Of a stretch of 64,000 nt of DNA, positions 29,507-38,609 are shown piece by piece (position 1 is the stretch's first letter; the number at the start of each line of letters is the position of its first letter). The position numbers and the translations under genes were made by a program. The notes below the pieces were generated by a model. That model saw only the letters and a list, made by a program, of their open reading frames with translations, had not been told where the DNA came from and searched no databases. The DNA comes from Dissulfurirhabdus thermomarina (GTDB taxonomy: Bacteria; Desulfobacterota; Dissulfuribacteria; Dissulfuribacterales; Dissulfurirhabdaceae): positions 1-64,000 of the forward strand of contig NZ_JAATWC010000011.1 of the NCBI RefSeq assembly GCF_012979235.1, read 5' to 3'.

Positions 29507-30093
29507 CCGCCGCGCCGCCGCCCGCCGGCCGCCGCCGGACCCGCCTTGTGGACCGGCGCCTCCAGCTCTCCCTCGGCCTCGCCCTGGCCGCCGCCTGCGC
29601 GGCCGTGGCCGCCGTCACGGCCACGGCCGGATACCGGGTGCTGAAGGAGGCCCTGGAGGCGTGCCTCTACTGCCCCCACATCAAGGCGGACCGGTGCGGG
29701 GAGATCCTGGGGCCGGCCTTCTTCCGGGTGAACCTCGCCGCGGCGGCGGCCACGGCCGCGGCGGCGGCCGGGACGGCCGTCTGGCACGCCCGCCGCCTGG
29801 CCCGGTCCATGGAGCGCTTCCTGCCCCACCTGCGCGCCTGGAGCCGGTCGGGCCGCCCGGTGCCGGTCCCGGCGCGACCCGGCGACCCCCTCCTCCCGCT
29901 CCTGGACGACTACAATGGGGCCATGGGGCGCCTGCGGGCCCGGGCCGTCCGGGCCCGGCGGGCCCTCCTGGAGGCGCGCCGATACCTCGCCGCGGCGGAG
30001 GCCGCCCGGAACGACCCGGCCGGCGCCGCCCACGCCGCCCGCCGGCGGCTCGCCGCCGCCGCGGCCGCCCTGGAAGGAGACCTGCCGTCATGA
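29503..30093 (+). CDS. second two-span HAMP-like membrane protein
   Basis: 196 residues. Span 1 about 22-45 (LSLGLALAAACAAVAAVTATAG), a periplasmic loop with CLYCPHIKADRCGE (three cysteines, no heme motif), span 2 about 74-92, then a basic amphipathic HAMP-like region and a long helical Ala/Arg-rich tail. Partly like the protein at 28147, with more cysteines outside. GTG start overlapping the upstream stop, and its own stop overlaps the NHL lipoprotein start (ATGA). Confidence 0.65.
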   Translation: MTAAPPPAGRRRTRLVDRRLQLSLGLALAAACAAVAAVTATAGYRVLKEALEACLYCPHIKADRCGEILGPAFFRVNLAAAAATAAAAAGTAVWHARRLARSMERFLPHLRAWSRSGRPVPVPARPGDPLLPLLDDYNGAMGRLRARAVRARRALLEARRYLAAAEAARNDPAGAAHAARRRLAAAAAALEGDLPS

Positions 30094-31139
30094 TGCGACG
30101 ATTCCGCCGATGGGCCCGGCCCCTCTTGATCGCCGCCGTCCTGGCCGCCTGCGGCCCCATGCAGCGGACCGAGGCGCCGCCCGGTGCCGCGGAACTCCTC
30201 TGGCCGGCACCCCCCGCCGCCCCCCGGATCCGATGGGTGGGGGAGATCCGGGACCCCCGGGACGCCGGCGTCCGTCCCGGCCTCTGGGACCGGGTGAAGA
30301 ACTTCCTGCTGGGGGGGGAGAAGGGTCGGATCGCCCGGCCCTACGGGGTCCTCCACGACGAGGCGGACCGGCTCTTCGTGGTGGACGTGGCGGGACGGGC
30401 CGTCCACTGCATGGACCGCGGCCGGGGCCTGGCCGTCACCGTCCCCCGGCGCCGCGAGGACAACCCCCTCGCCAGCCCCATCGGCATCGCGGAAGACGCC
30501 TCCGGGCGGGTCTTCGTGACCGACTCCGAGACGGGCCGCATCTACGTCTTCACCCCGGGCGAATGGGTGCTCCGGCCCTTCACCCCCTTCCGCCTGGGAC
30601 GTCCCACCGGCATCGCCTGCGGCACGGACCGGGGCCTGATCTACGTGGCCGACACCACCGCCCACGAGGTGGTGGCCCTCGGCCCGGACGGGCGGCCCCG
30701 GTTCCGGTTCGGGGGGCGCGGCACGGGCCCCGGGCGGTTCAACTTCCCCACGGACCTCTGGGTGGACCGGGAGGGGCTTATCTACGTGACCGACGCCCTG
30801 AACGCCCGTATCCAGGTCTTCGACCCCGAGGGCCGGTTCCTCCGCCAGATCGGCCGGCCCGGGAAAAGCCCCGGCTGCTTCGCCAAGCCAAAGGGCGTGG
30901 CCGTGGACGGCGAGGGCCACGTTTACGTGGCCGACGCCCTCTTCGACGCGATCCAGGTCTTCGACCGGGAAGGCCGGCTCCTCCTGGTCTTCGGCGAGAG
31001 CGGCCACCGGCCCGGTGAGTTCTGGATGCCCTCGGGGCTCTTCATCGACGCCGAGGACCGCATCTACGTGGCCGACACCTACAACCGGCGGATCCAGGTC
31101 TTCCAGTACCTGGACCGTGACGCCAACGGGTACGAGTGA
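30090..31139 (+). CDS. second NHL-repeat lipoprotein
   Basis: 349 residues. Lipobox VLAACG near residue 20, then six or so NHL blades such as YGVLHDEADRLFVVDVAG, IGIAEDASGRVFVTDSETG, DLWVDREGLIYVTDALNA and VAVDGEGHVYVADALFD. Paralogue of the protein at 24394, and like it adjacent to a cytochrome with OmcE-type motifs. That suggests each OmcE-type protein has its own propeller partner. ATG overlaps the upstream stop. Confidence 0.86.
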   Translation: MMRRFRRWARPLLIAAVLAACGPMQRTEAPPGAAELLWPAPPAAPRIRWVGEIRDPRDAGVRPGLWDRVKNFLLGGEKGRIARPYGVLHDEADRLFVVDVAGRAVHCMDRGRGLAVTVPRRREDNPLASPIGIAEDASGRVFVTDSETGRIYVFTPGEWVLRPFTPFRLGRPTGIACGTDRGLIYVADTTAHEVVALGPDGRPRFRFGGRGTGPGRFNFPTDLWVDREGLIYVTDALNARIQVFDPEGRFLRQIGRPGKSPGCFAKPKGVAVDGEGHVYVADALFDAIQVFDREGRLLLVFGESGHRPGEFWMPSGLFIDAEDRIYVADTYNRRIQVFQYLDRDANGYE

Positions 31140-31140
31140 T

Positions 31141-32802
31141 ATGGGCCCCATGAAACCGGCACCACCGCTCCGCGTGGTCCTCCTCGCCCTCGGGGCGCTT
31201 CTCGCGGCCGCCGGCCCGGCCCCGGGCGGCGACGTGGTCCACAGCCCCCACAACCTCTCCGCCAGCGGCGGCGGCGGCCTCCACGACCTCAAGGCCCCGG
31301 AGGAGAAACGGGTCTGCATCTTCTGCCACACCCCGCACCACGCCACCCACGTCACCCCGCTCTGGAGCCGCGAGCTCTCCACCCGGGTCTACGACCTCTA
31401 CCGGTCCTCCACGCTCAAGGCCGCCCCGGGCCAGCCCACGGGGGCCTCCCGGCTGTGCCTGAGCTGCCACGACGGCACCATCGCCCTGGGCCAGCTGAAC
31501 GGCAGCTACACCATCAGCACCCTGGGGCCCATCCCGCCCGGCCCCACCAACCTGGACGACCCCGAGCACTCCCTCCGGGACGACCACCCCATCTCCTTCG
31601 CCTACACGCCGGACCTCGCCCTGGGAAACGAGCTGGCGGACCCCTCGCTCCTGCCCGCCCGGGGCATCAAGCTGGAAGGCGGCCGCCTCGAGTGCACCGC
31701 CTGCCACGACCCCCACGACAACCGGTACGGCAGATTCCTGGTGATGGATGACACCGACTCCCGCCTCTGCATCCAGTGCCACGAGAAGACCGGATGGGAC
31801 CAGTCCCTCCATCCCCATCCCCAGGACGCCCTGGCGGCGCCGGTCTTCTGCGAGGCCTGCCACGCGCCCCACAACGCCGACCAGCCCGTCCGCCTCCTCC
31901 GGGGCGTGACGGAACAGGCCACGTGCCTGGCCCGGTGCCACAACGGGAGCGGCAACGGCACCGACGTCTCCGGCCTCTTCGGCGCCGCGGTGGCCTCGTC
32001 CCATCCCCTCGACTACGCCGAGGGGATCCACGACGCGGCGGAAGACCCCCTCGCCGCGCCGAAGCACGTGGAATGCGCCGACTGCCACAACGGCCACAGA
32101 GTCAAGGACCAGGCCGCCGTCCCGCCGGCGGTGGAGGGCGCCCTGGTGGGCGTCTCGGGCGTGGACATCACCGGGTCGGTGGTGGCGGAGGCGAGCCGGG
32201 AGTACGAGGTCTGCTTCCGCTGCCACGCCGACAACTCCTTCGTCTCGTCCACCGCGGTGCCCCGGGCCCTCCAGGAGGTGAACGAGCGGCTCCGGTTCGA
32301 CCCCGCCAACCCCTCCTACCACCCGGTGGCCGCCATGGGGCGGGGAACCAACGTGCCGAGCCTCCGGCCGGAGTACACCACCTCCAGCCTCATCTACTGC
32401 ACCGACTGCCACAACAGCGACCAGAGCGCCAAGGCCGGAGGCGCGGGGCCCGACGGGCCCCACGGCTCCAACTTCCGGCATATCCTCATCGCCCGTTACG
32501 AGGCCGACACCTACCCCCTCCCCTACAGCGAGGGCGACTACGCCCTCTGCTTCCGGTGCCACGACCCGGCCGTGCTCCTCGGCCCGGGATCGGCCTTCCC
32601 CAAGCACGGGCTGCACGTGGTGAGCCGGGGCGTCCCCTGCTCGGTCTGCCACGACCCCCACGGCGTCCCGGTGGCCGACGGCGCGACCCCCAGGGCCAAC
32701 GCCCACCTCGTGAACTTCGACACCCGGTTCGTGCCCTTCGGCACCTACGACGCCCAGGCCCGGAGCTGCACCGTGAGCTGCCATGGCACCAAGTCCTACT
32801 GA
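31141..32802 (+). CDS. dodecaheme cytochrome with OmcE-like N-terminal module
   Basis: 553 residues, with a signal peptide. Residues about 35-220 repeat the OmcE-like order: CIFCHTPHH, PLWSREL, YRSSTLKA, CLSCHDGTIA, DDHPISFAY, CTACHDPHDN and CIQCHEK. Residues about 225-553 add eight more motifs: CEACH, CLARCH, CADCH, CFRCH, CTDCH, CFRCH, CSVCH and CTVSCH, two of them CX3CH. Total twelve. It could cap or anchor a filament of the tetraheme protein through its shared head (inference). Starts 1 nt after the NHL stop; ATGs at 31141 and 31150 are both possible. Confidence 0.85.
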   Translation: MGPMKPAPPLRVVLLALGALLAAAGPAPGGDVVHSPHNLSASGGGGLHDLKAPEEKRVCIFCHTPHHATHVTPLWSRELSTRVYDLYRSSTLKAAPGQPTGASRLCLSCHDGTIALGQLNGSYTISTLGPIPPGPTNLDDPEHSLRDDHPISFAYTPDLALGNELADPSLLPARGIKLEGGRLECTACHDPHDNRYGRFLVMDDTDSRLCIQCHEKTGWDQSLHPHPQDALAAPVFCEACHAPHNADQPVRLLRGVTEQATCLARCHNGSGNGTDVSGLFGAAVASSHPLDYAEGIHDAAEDPLAAPKHVECADCHNGHRVKDQAAVPPAVEGALVGVSGVDITGSVVAEASREYEVCFRCHADNSFVSSTAVPRALQEVNERLRFDPANPSYHPVAAMGRGTNVPSLRPEYTTSSLIYCTDCHNSDQSAKAGGAGPDGPHGSNFRHILIARYEADTYPLPYSEGDYALCFRCHDPAVLLGPGSAFPKHGLHVVSRGVPCSVCHDPHGVPVADGATPRANAHLVNFDTRFVPFGTYDAQARSCTVSCHGTKSY

Positions 32803-32925
32803 ACGGACGTCCGCCGGGAGGCCGGAGAAGATGCGAGGCGGAGGGGGCCCGGGCCGCCGCCGTGACGCACAGCCAGAGGCATCGCCGCGACGCCAATCGC
32901 GGCGCCATGAGAAGGAGGTCGTTCC

Positions 32926-34116
32926 ATGAACCGGTTCCTCTCCCTTACCGTCTTCCTGGCCTTGTCCATGGCCGCGCCCGCCACGGGCGCCGCCCCGGCG
33001 GCCGCCCCCCCCGGGAAACCGGCCGCCGGAACCGCCCGTCCCAGGCCCTGGGAACCCCGGGAACGCGTGAAGATCCGGGACAAGAGCGGCTACTGCATCG
33101 AGTGCCACCGGGAGAAGACGCCGGGCCTCTTCCGGTCCTGGGTGGAGGGCCCCCACGCCCGGATCGGCGTCGGCTGCAACGACTGCCACGGGGCCTCCCC
33201 CTCGGACAAGGACGCCTTCCTCCACCAGCAGCGCTTCTACATCACCACGGCGGTCACCCCCTTCGACTGCGCCCGCTGCCACCCGGACGCCATCCGCGAC
33301 TTCTACAACAGCGGCCATGCCGAGGCCCGGATCCGCCTCGAGAAGATGGGGCCGGACGACCCCCGGTACCCGCTCGTGGCCCCTTACCGGGACGGCGGCT
33401 TCGCCGAATGCGCCGGATGCCACGGGGCCAGGGTCCGCCTCGACGAGGACCGGCGACCCGGCCTCGGCACCTGGCCCAACGCCGGGATCGGCCGCCTCAA
33501 CCCGGACGGGAGCCGCGGCAACTGCGCCGCCTGCCACCCGGCGCACCGCTTCGCCGCAGAGGACGCGCGGCGGCCCGAGGCCTGCCTCGGCTGCCACGAC
33601 GGGCCCGACTACCCCGAGGGGGCCATCTACCTCCACTCCCCCCACGGCCGGGTGGCCGGCATGGGCCGGGCCCGGGACGACCTCTCCCGCCCCGGCTTCT
33701 TCTGCGACACCACCCGGTACGAGGGGCCCACCTGCGGCCTCTGCCACTTCAACGGGGCGGGCCGCGACCTCGTCACCCGACACAACCCGGCATGGCGGCT
33801 CACCAGGGACCTCCTCCACCCGGAGGCGCCCGAGAAGGGCCGGCCCGAGGACCTCCGGGGAAACATGGATCGCGTCTGCCAGCAGTGCCACGCGGCCTCC
33901 GTGGTGAAACGCTTCTTCGCCTCGGCCGACGAGAAGCTCGCCCGCTACCAGTCGGAGACCGTCCGCCCCAGGCTCGCCGGGTTCCGGAAACGGCTGAAGC
34001 ATGCCCGCGGGAAGAAGCGACGGCGCCTGCTGGAGGAATACGGCGCCTTCCTCCGGGAGGCGAAGGCCTTCCGCCTCAACCTCTACATGGGGGTCCACGG
34101 CAGGTCCGGGCGCTAG
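32926..34116 (+). CDS. octaheme cytochrome, hydroxylamine-oxidoreductase-like
   Basis: 396 residues, with a signal peptide (about 1-22). Eight CXXCH motifs: CIECH, CNDCH, CARCH, CAGCH, CAACH, CLGCH, CGLCH and CQQCH. The motif spacing, YNSGHAEARI, SPHGRVAGMGRA and TCGLCHFNG with RHNPAWRLT before the eighth heme recall the HAO-type octaheme family found in many anaerobes, where the enzyme may work as a reductase. I see no obvious tyrosine cross-link site, but that needs alignment. The C-terminus is a basic helix (FRKRLKHARGKKRRRLLEEY). Last gene of the operon; the 123-nt gap before it shows no promoter. Confidence 0.72.
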   Translation: MNRFLSLTVFLALSMAAPATGAAPAAAPPGKPAAGTARPRPWEPRERVKIRDKSGYCIECHREKTPGLFRSWVEGPHARIGVGCNDCHGASPSDKDAFLHQQRFYITTAVTPFDCARCHPDAIRDFYNSGHAEARIRLEKMGPDDPRYPLVAPYRDGGFAECAGCHGARVRLDEDRRPGLGTWPNAGIGRLNPDGSRGNCAACHPAHRFAAEDARRPEACLGCHDGPDYPEGAIYLHSPHGRVAGMGRARDDLSRPGFFCDTTRYEGPTCGLCHFNGAGRDLVTRHNPAWRLTRDLLHPEAPEKGRPEDLRGNMDRVCQQCHAASVVKRFFASADEKLARYQSETVRPRLAGFRKRLKHARGKKRRRLLEEYGAFLREAKAFRLNLYMGVHGRSGR

Positions 34117-34215
34117 CACCGGCCCGCCGGGCCCGGGGCGGTTCGTTCGGCGGGCCGGAACGACGGCCCGCGGGAAAGCCCCCTTCCCCGCGCCGTCCGC
34201 GCACCCCCAGGACCT

Positions 34216-34259
34216 GGGGTATTTCCCCTATTCTGCCCGGATAGTTGGGGGATTGCCCC
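34216..34259. promoter_or_regulatory. paired inverted repeats upstream of selenocysteine cytochrome 1
   Basis: GGGGTATTTCCCC (34216-34228) and GGGGGATTGCCCC (34247-34259), centres 31 bp apart (about three helical turns), 90-130 bp upstream of the sigma-54-type promoter at 34349. This is the layout expected for cooperative enhancer binding. The AT-rich stretch just after (34286-34330) may hold a second promoter. Confidence 0.45.
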
Positions 34260-34348
34260 AGAAGCGGCCGGCCCGGCCGGAACCGGCTAAACCTATTTCT
34301 TTACGTTAAAACAGTAAGTTGAGTGAATCCGCCCCACCCGCGTCCGCC

Positions 34349-34364
34349 GGGCACAGCGGGTGCA
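34349..34364 (+). promoter_or_regulatory. sigma-54-type promoter
   Basis: GGGCACAGCGGGTGCA: GG at 34350-34351 and GC at 34362-34363, 10 nt apart. The -24 element GGCAC is perfect and the -12 element is GTGCA (one mismatch to TTGCA). The start would be near 34375, leaving a 200-nt leader. Confidence 0.45.
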
Positions 34365-34574
34365 ATGCGCCAAGGTGGGTTCGGCTGTCCCACGCCATGA
34401 CGCCGGGCCGGGCCGCCCCGTCCCCCCTTCCAATGCGTGGAGGCCCGGCCGGTGCAGAGGAGGACGCCGTGCCGGCCCGTTCGGTGCGGCGCCCCGGAGG
34501 TGGCAGCCCTTGTTTCTCCGGAGAACGGGCCTTCGGAGAAACCCGGCACCCCAACCGGAGGAGAGGAGGCAACC

Positions 34575-37500
34575 ATGAGGAGGAAGAGAGGAAGGCAGTG
34601 CCTCGTCCCGGCCGGGATGGCGCTCGCCCTGGGCCTGGCGTTCTCCATGCCGCCGCCCGGCGCCGCCATGGCCGCCGTCCCCGAGCACGCGCACATCGTA
34701 CTCCGGGACCACCTCGGAAACCCCATCAGCCCGTCCGCCGCCACCGACAACGCCTTCAGCGTGAAGGGGACCTGCGGCTGCTGCCACGACGGCACCAACG
34801 GGCTCCTCTCGTACGACGAGTTGGAGCGCCACTCCTACCACGCCCAGCTCGCCGCCAACGAGATCCGCGGCTGGAACGCCTGGAACCCGGACTCCCCGGA
34901 CAAGTTCCGGAGCGGTCCCGCCGCCAAGGGGAAGAACTGGGTCCAGAGCCCCGGCCACGTGGGGAAGTGGTGACCGCCGTCGGCGCGCCAGATGGCGAGG
35001 CTGTTCCTGGACGGAGCAGGATCTTCCTACAACGCGACCACGGCCACCTACCTCGACAACCCCTTCACCACCATGACGCCGTACGACTACGGGAGCCTCC
35101 TGGAGTTCCAGCGCCGGGTGGACAACTCCATCCCCGGCCAGATGCGGGACTGCGGTGAATGCCACGCCGGCGGCGGGGCCATGGAGTACGTGCCGGCGCC
35201 CACGCCCGGCGCCCGGGTGCCGCTCCGTGACATCGCCACGGCCGACGTCAACGGGGCCGGCCCCATCACCGCGGCCAACGTGACGGCCTTCAACTACTAC
35301 GTGGACATCTACGACGACGACGGGGACGGCAACCGGTCCGAGGTCCTCTACAACGACTTCACCCAGACCGGGGTCCTCGAGTTCGACTGCCTCCTCTGCC
35401 ACCTGGAGGGTTACGACTGGGAGGCCCGGAAGGAGGCCGTCCGCCACGGCAACTTCGATGCCTCGCGCACCGTGGGGGCCGGGCTGGGGATCCTGGCCGG
35501 CACCAACGGCCGGAGCGTGGTCTACGATCCCTCCCTGGTGGAGGACAACGGGACCGTGCTCAAGCTGGGTCTCTCCGTGGCGGCCAGGATCATGCCCACG
35601 CCGCCCACGGCCAACTGCGCCTCGTGCCACTTCGACGCCCACCAGGTGGACTGGAAGAAGCGCGGCGACGTCTGGGCCGGAAACGCCCTGAACGAGGTGC
35701 ACCTGTCCATCGGCTGCATGGGCTGCCACAAGCGCAAGGACGAGGACTTCTCCAACGTGGGCACCGACGGGGCCCCGTCCAGCACCCTGCTCGGCCAGTG
35801 TGACCCGGCCAAGGGAGACGCCCCGTACAGCTCCCTCTGGAACAAGACCGACAACACCGTGAAGACCTGCGCGGACTGCCACCTCCGGGGCGGCGACGGC
35901 GGCCAGAGCTTCGCCGCGCCGAACCCCGCCAACGCCCACGCGGCGGCGGGGCTCACCGCCAAGGTGTGCCAGGACGGCACCGACGGAGTGGCGGACGCGA
36001 GCCACATCGACATCATCGCCTGCTCGGCCTGCCACGTCCGCAAGCTCAACCTCGGCGGGCCCTTCACCGGGGGTGCCCTGGTGGACGCCACCGGCCCGGA
36101 TGCCGAGGGCCGCCTGGCCGACCACGAGAACCCCTACGTCACCCGCACCATGGAACGCAACGTTGCGGTCTCCTGGTACAAGGGGAGACTCGTGGCCTCC
36201 AACATCCTGACCACCCTCTTCTGGCGGGACAAGAACGACGTGGACTTCGACGCCAACCGCGACGGCCGAGCCGGCGGCATGGACGCCCTCCTGCCCACCC
36301 ACGTCCGGACCATCGACGAGATCTACGGCGTGGGACCGGTCACGGAGGACGGCAACGTCTCCGGTGCCGAGCTCGACCAGCGAATCGCCCAGATCGACGC
36401 CGAGATCGAGGCCCTCACCGGGGTCTCCGGCGCCGCCAAGATCACGCGCCTCTCCTTCATGGCCGTGCCCTTCCGGGTGAACCACAACGTCTCGCCGGCC
36501 TGGGCCGCCTGGGGCGCCGGGGGCTGCGGCGACTGCCACGCCCCGGGGGCCGGCTTCTACAACGGCGCCTACCGCCTCAAGGGCGAGGGGCTCGAGGTGA
36601 GCTTCGGCGGCCAGGTGACGCCCTTCACCAAGGCCAACGCCTTCACCGACCCCACGGACTTCCACCCGAACCTCAAGGACAAGGCCGGGGTCCGCTCCAT
36701 CCCGGTGAAGGCCGCCTTCCAGCAAGGAACCCTCCGCGACGTCGACCGGAGCGAACTCCTCTACGAGAACACCTTCAAGACCCGGAACACCGCCTGGGCG
36801 GACAGCCTCACCAGCGCGCCCATCACCTTCCCCGACGGGACCACGGCCACCACCAAGGGCTGGCTCTTCAAGGTGGAGGCCAAGGACCTCTTCACGGGTG
36901 ACGTGGTGACCCGGAGCAAGATCGTCGGGACCCATGCCGCCAACGTGGACGAGCTGGTGGCGGCCCTCGGCCCGGCCTACACCGACAACCTGCCGGAGTT
37001 CACGGTGACGGCCGACAACGCCACCGGCACCATCACCATCGCGGCGAAGCCCGGCTACCGGGTCCGGCTCCACCCGCAAAGCAGCGCGGGGGCCTTCGGC
37101 ATGGCGGGGGCGGTCTGGACGGACCACCCGGTCACCGCCGTGAACGGCACGGCCTTCGCGGGCCGGGCCGACTGGGTGGCCTACCTCGACCGCCAGAACG
37201 ACCCGGCGGCCGTGGGGATCGGCATCGACCCCGTGGCGGTGATCGCAAGCATCAACGGCATCGTCCCAGATGCCAACGGCACCCCCATCGAGGTGGAAGT
37301 GGGCCAGCCCGTGACACTCGCGGCCGACACCACCGTGAACACCGCCGGCACCTTCACCTACAGCTGGATCTCCAGCGACGCGGCGGGGGAGGTCCTCCCC
37401 GGGGCCACGGTCTCGAAGACCTTCTCCACCGTGGGCACCTGGCTCGTCACCCTCAAGGTCACCGACGAGGAGGGAAAGCTCTCCCAGGTCTCCCAGAAGG

Positions 37501-37808
37501 TGAGCGCGGTGGCGCCGGCACCGGCGGCGGACATCTCCTACGTGGGCACCGCAAGCGGCGTCCAGACCATCCGCTTCGCCAACCTGCCCGCCCACACCAT
37601 GCTCTACATCTTCTGGGGTGACGGGCTGAAGTCACGGGTCTACGACACCACGTCCCCCAAGGACGTGGACCACGACTTCCGCCTCTACGCCAAGTACGAC
37701 AAGGGCGACCACTACGAGTTCAAGGTCACGGCCTACGTCTACGACGGCAGCACCCGGGTGGACGTCAAGCAGGCGGTGATCTCCATACCCAAGGCCGACA
37801 ACCCCTAA
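34575..37808 (+). CDS. selenocysteine-containing octaheme cytochrome 1 with PKD-like domain (reads through TGA)
   Basis: Predicted 1077 residues if TGA 34971-34973 is read as Sec133. The TGA splits two exactly in-frame halves (34575-34970 and 34974-37808). The second half has no ribosome-binding site. N-terminus: good SD, signal peptide, first heme CGCCH (67-71). Around the TGA the frame reads GKW-U-PPSARQ. Then come CGECH, CLLCHLEGYD, CASCH, CMGCH, CADCH, CSACH and CGDCH, giving eight hemes. D359-W-K-K362-R-G resembles the Asp/Lys pair near the active heme of octaheme tetrathionate reductase. From about residue 881 there are two PKD-like beta domains (TFTYSWISSD; FWGDG). It could be called a pseudogene if Sec were ignored, but a paralogue with the same TGA and a Cys homologue argue against that. 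Substrate unknown. Confidence 0.85.
34971..35014 (+). promoter_or_regulatory. selenocysteine TGA with SECIS-like hairpin
   Basis: TGA at 34971-34973, then 16 nt, then a four-base loop AGAT (34990-34993) closed by CGCC/GGCG (34986-34989 with 34994-34997). CCGTC at 34977-34981 can pair with GACGG at 35010-35014 as a lower stem. The distance from the TGA to the loop is identical to that in the second gene and close to the E. coli fdhF SECIS. Pairing by eye; the apical stem is short. Confidence 0.62.
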
Positions 37809-37810
37809 CC
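37215..37810 (+). repeat. 596-bp near-identical repeat, copy 1 (PKD-like cassette)
   Basis: Encodes the whole C-terminal PKD-like region of cytochrome 1 plus the stop. Matches 43323-43918 with a single difference that I can see (A/G near 37250), whereas the heme regions of the two proteins are clearly divergent. The third paralogue carries a more diverged version (46597-47186). Confidence 0.9.
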
Positions 37811-37844
37811 CCGGGCCCTTCTCGACCTGGGTCCCAAACCAGAA

Positions 37845-37873
37845 GGGCCGGGGGGAGTCCCCCCGGCCCTCTT
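37845..37873. terminator. terminator between convergent genes, with competing hairpin
   Basis: GGGCCGGGGGG (37845-37855) pairs with CCCCCCGGCCC (37859-37869) over 11 bp with a 3-nt loop, then TCTTCC. GGCCCTTCT at 37814-37822 can instead pair with AGAAGGGCC at 37841-37849, so two structures are mutually exclusive. Probably a bidirectional terminator for cytochrome 1 and the regulator gene. Confidence 0.65.
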
Positions 37874-37904
37874 CCGTGCAGCGGCCGCCCCGAGCACCAG
37901 GCCC

Positions 37905-38609
37905 TCAGCCCGCCCCCGGCTCCTTCCAGAGGTCCAGGTCGACGAGGCCGATCCGGGCGGCGTAGCGGACGAGCTCCATCTGGCTGTGGACGCCGAGCTT
38001 CCCCATGAGGTTGCTCCGGTGGTTCTCCACGGTCTTCGGCTTGATGTGGAGACGCGCGGCGATCTCCCGGGAGGGGACCCCCTCCACGATGAGCCGCATG
38101 ACCTCCTGCTCGCGGCGGGAGAGGAGGCCGTAGCGGTCGTCCCGCACCCGCGAGGCCCGATCCGGGGCCTCGAGGAGCCGCCCCAGGACCTCCCGGGAGA
38201 CCGCCCCGTCGAGGAAGTGCTCCCCGGCCAGGAGCGCGTCGAGGGCCTGGATGAGCCGTTCGCCCGTGGCCTCCTTCACGATGTAGCCGTGGGCCCCCGC
38301 CCGAAAGGCCGCGGCGATGTACTCGAACCGCCCGTGCATGCTGACCACCAGGATGCGGGCCGAGGGGGCGGCCCGGCGTAGCCCCCCGATGAGCTCGTGG
38401 CCGTTGGCGTCCGGGAGGGCGAGGTCCAGGGTCACGAGGTCGGGACGGAGGGCGGCGGCCAGGTCCAGGGCCTCGCGCCCGGTCCCGGCCTCTCCGGCCA
38501 CCTCGAAGCGCCCGCTCCGCCGGATGAGGGCCTTGAGCCCTTCCCGGAAGAGCGGGTGGTCATCCACCAGGAGGACGGTCGGCTGCTTGGATTCCACGTC
38601 GTTCTCCAC
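37905..38609 (-). CDS. NarL/LuxR-type response regulator
   Basis: 234 residues. Receiver VLLVDDHPLFREGLKALI with phospho-acceptor Asp in LVTLDLALPDANG and Lys in YIVKEATGE. C-terminal LuxR helix-turn-helix LSRREQEVMRLIVEGVPSREIAARLHIKPKTVENHRSNLM. GTG start at 38609, 50 nt inside the kinase gene; a later GTG at 38597 is also possible. With its kinase it sits between two selenocysteine cytochrome genes, convergent to the first and divergent from the second. Confidence 0.92.
   Translation of the reverse strand: MENDVESKQPTVLLVDDHPLFREGLKALIRRSGRFEVAGEAGTGREALDLAAALRPDLVTLDLALPDANGHELIGGLRRAAPSARILVVSMHGRFEYIAAAFRAGAHGYIVKEATGERLIQALDALLAGEHFLDGAVSREVLGRLLEAPDRASRVRDDRYGLLSRREQEVMRLIVEGVPSREIAARLHIKPKTVENHRSNLMGKLGVHSQMELVRYAARIGLVDLDLWKEPGAG

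Noticed and set aside
34293-37595. 1100-residue minus-strand open frame opposite cytochrome 1
   Set aside because: Low-complexity Gly/Val/Asp/His-rich shadow of the cytochrome gene; no known domain, typical of very GC-rich DNA. Similar long shadows at 474-2297, 31042-34119, 44103-46484 and 60885-63971 (beyond the real genes) were also dropped.
34437-37808. Cytochrome 1 (and likewise cytochrome 2) as a pseudogene or two separate genes
   Set aside because: Both interrupted genes have the same in-frame TGA in the same motif, no SD before the second half, hairpins after the TGA, and a Cys-encoding paralogue.
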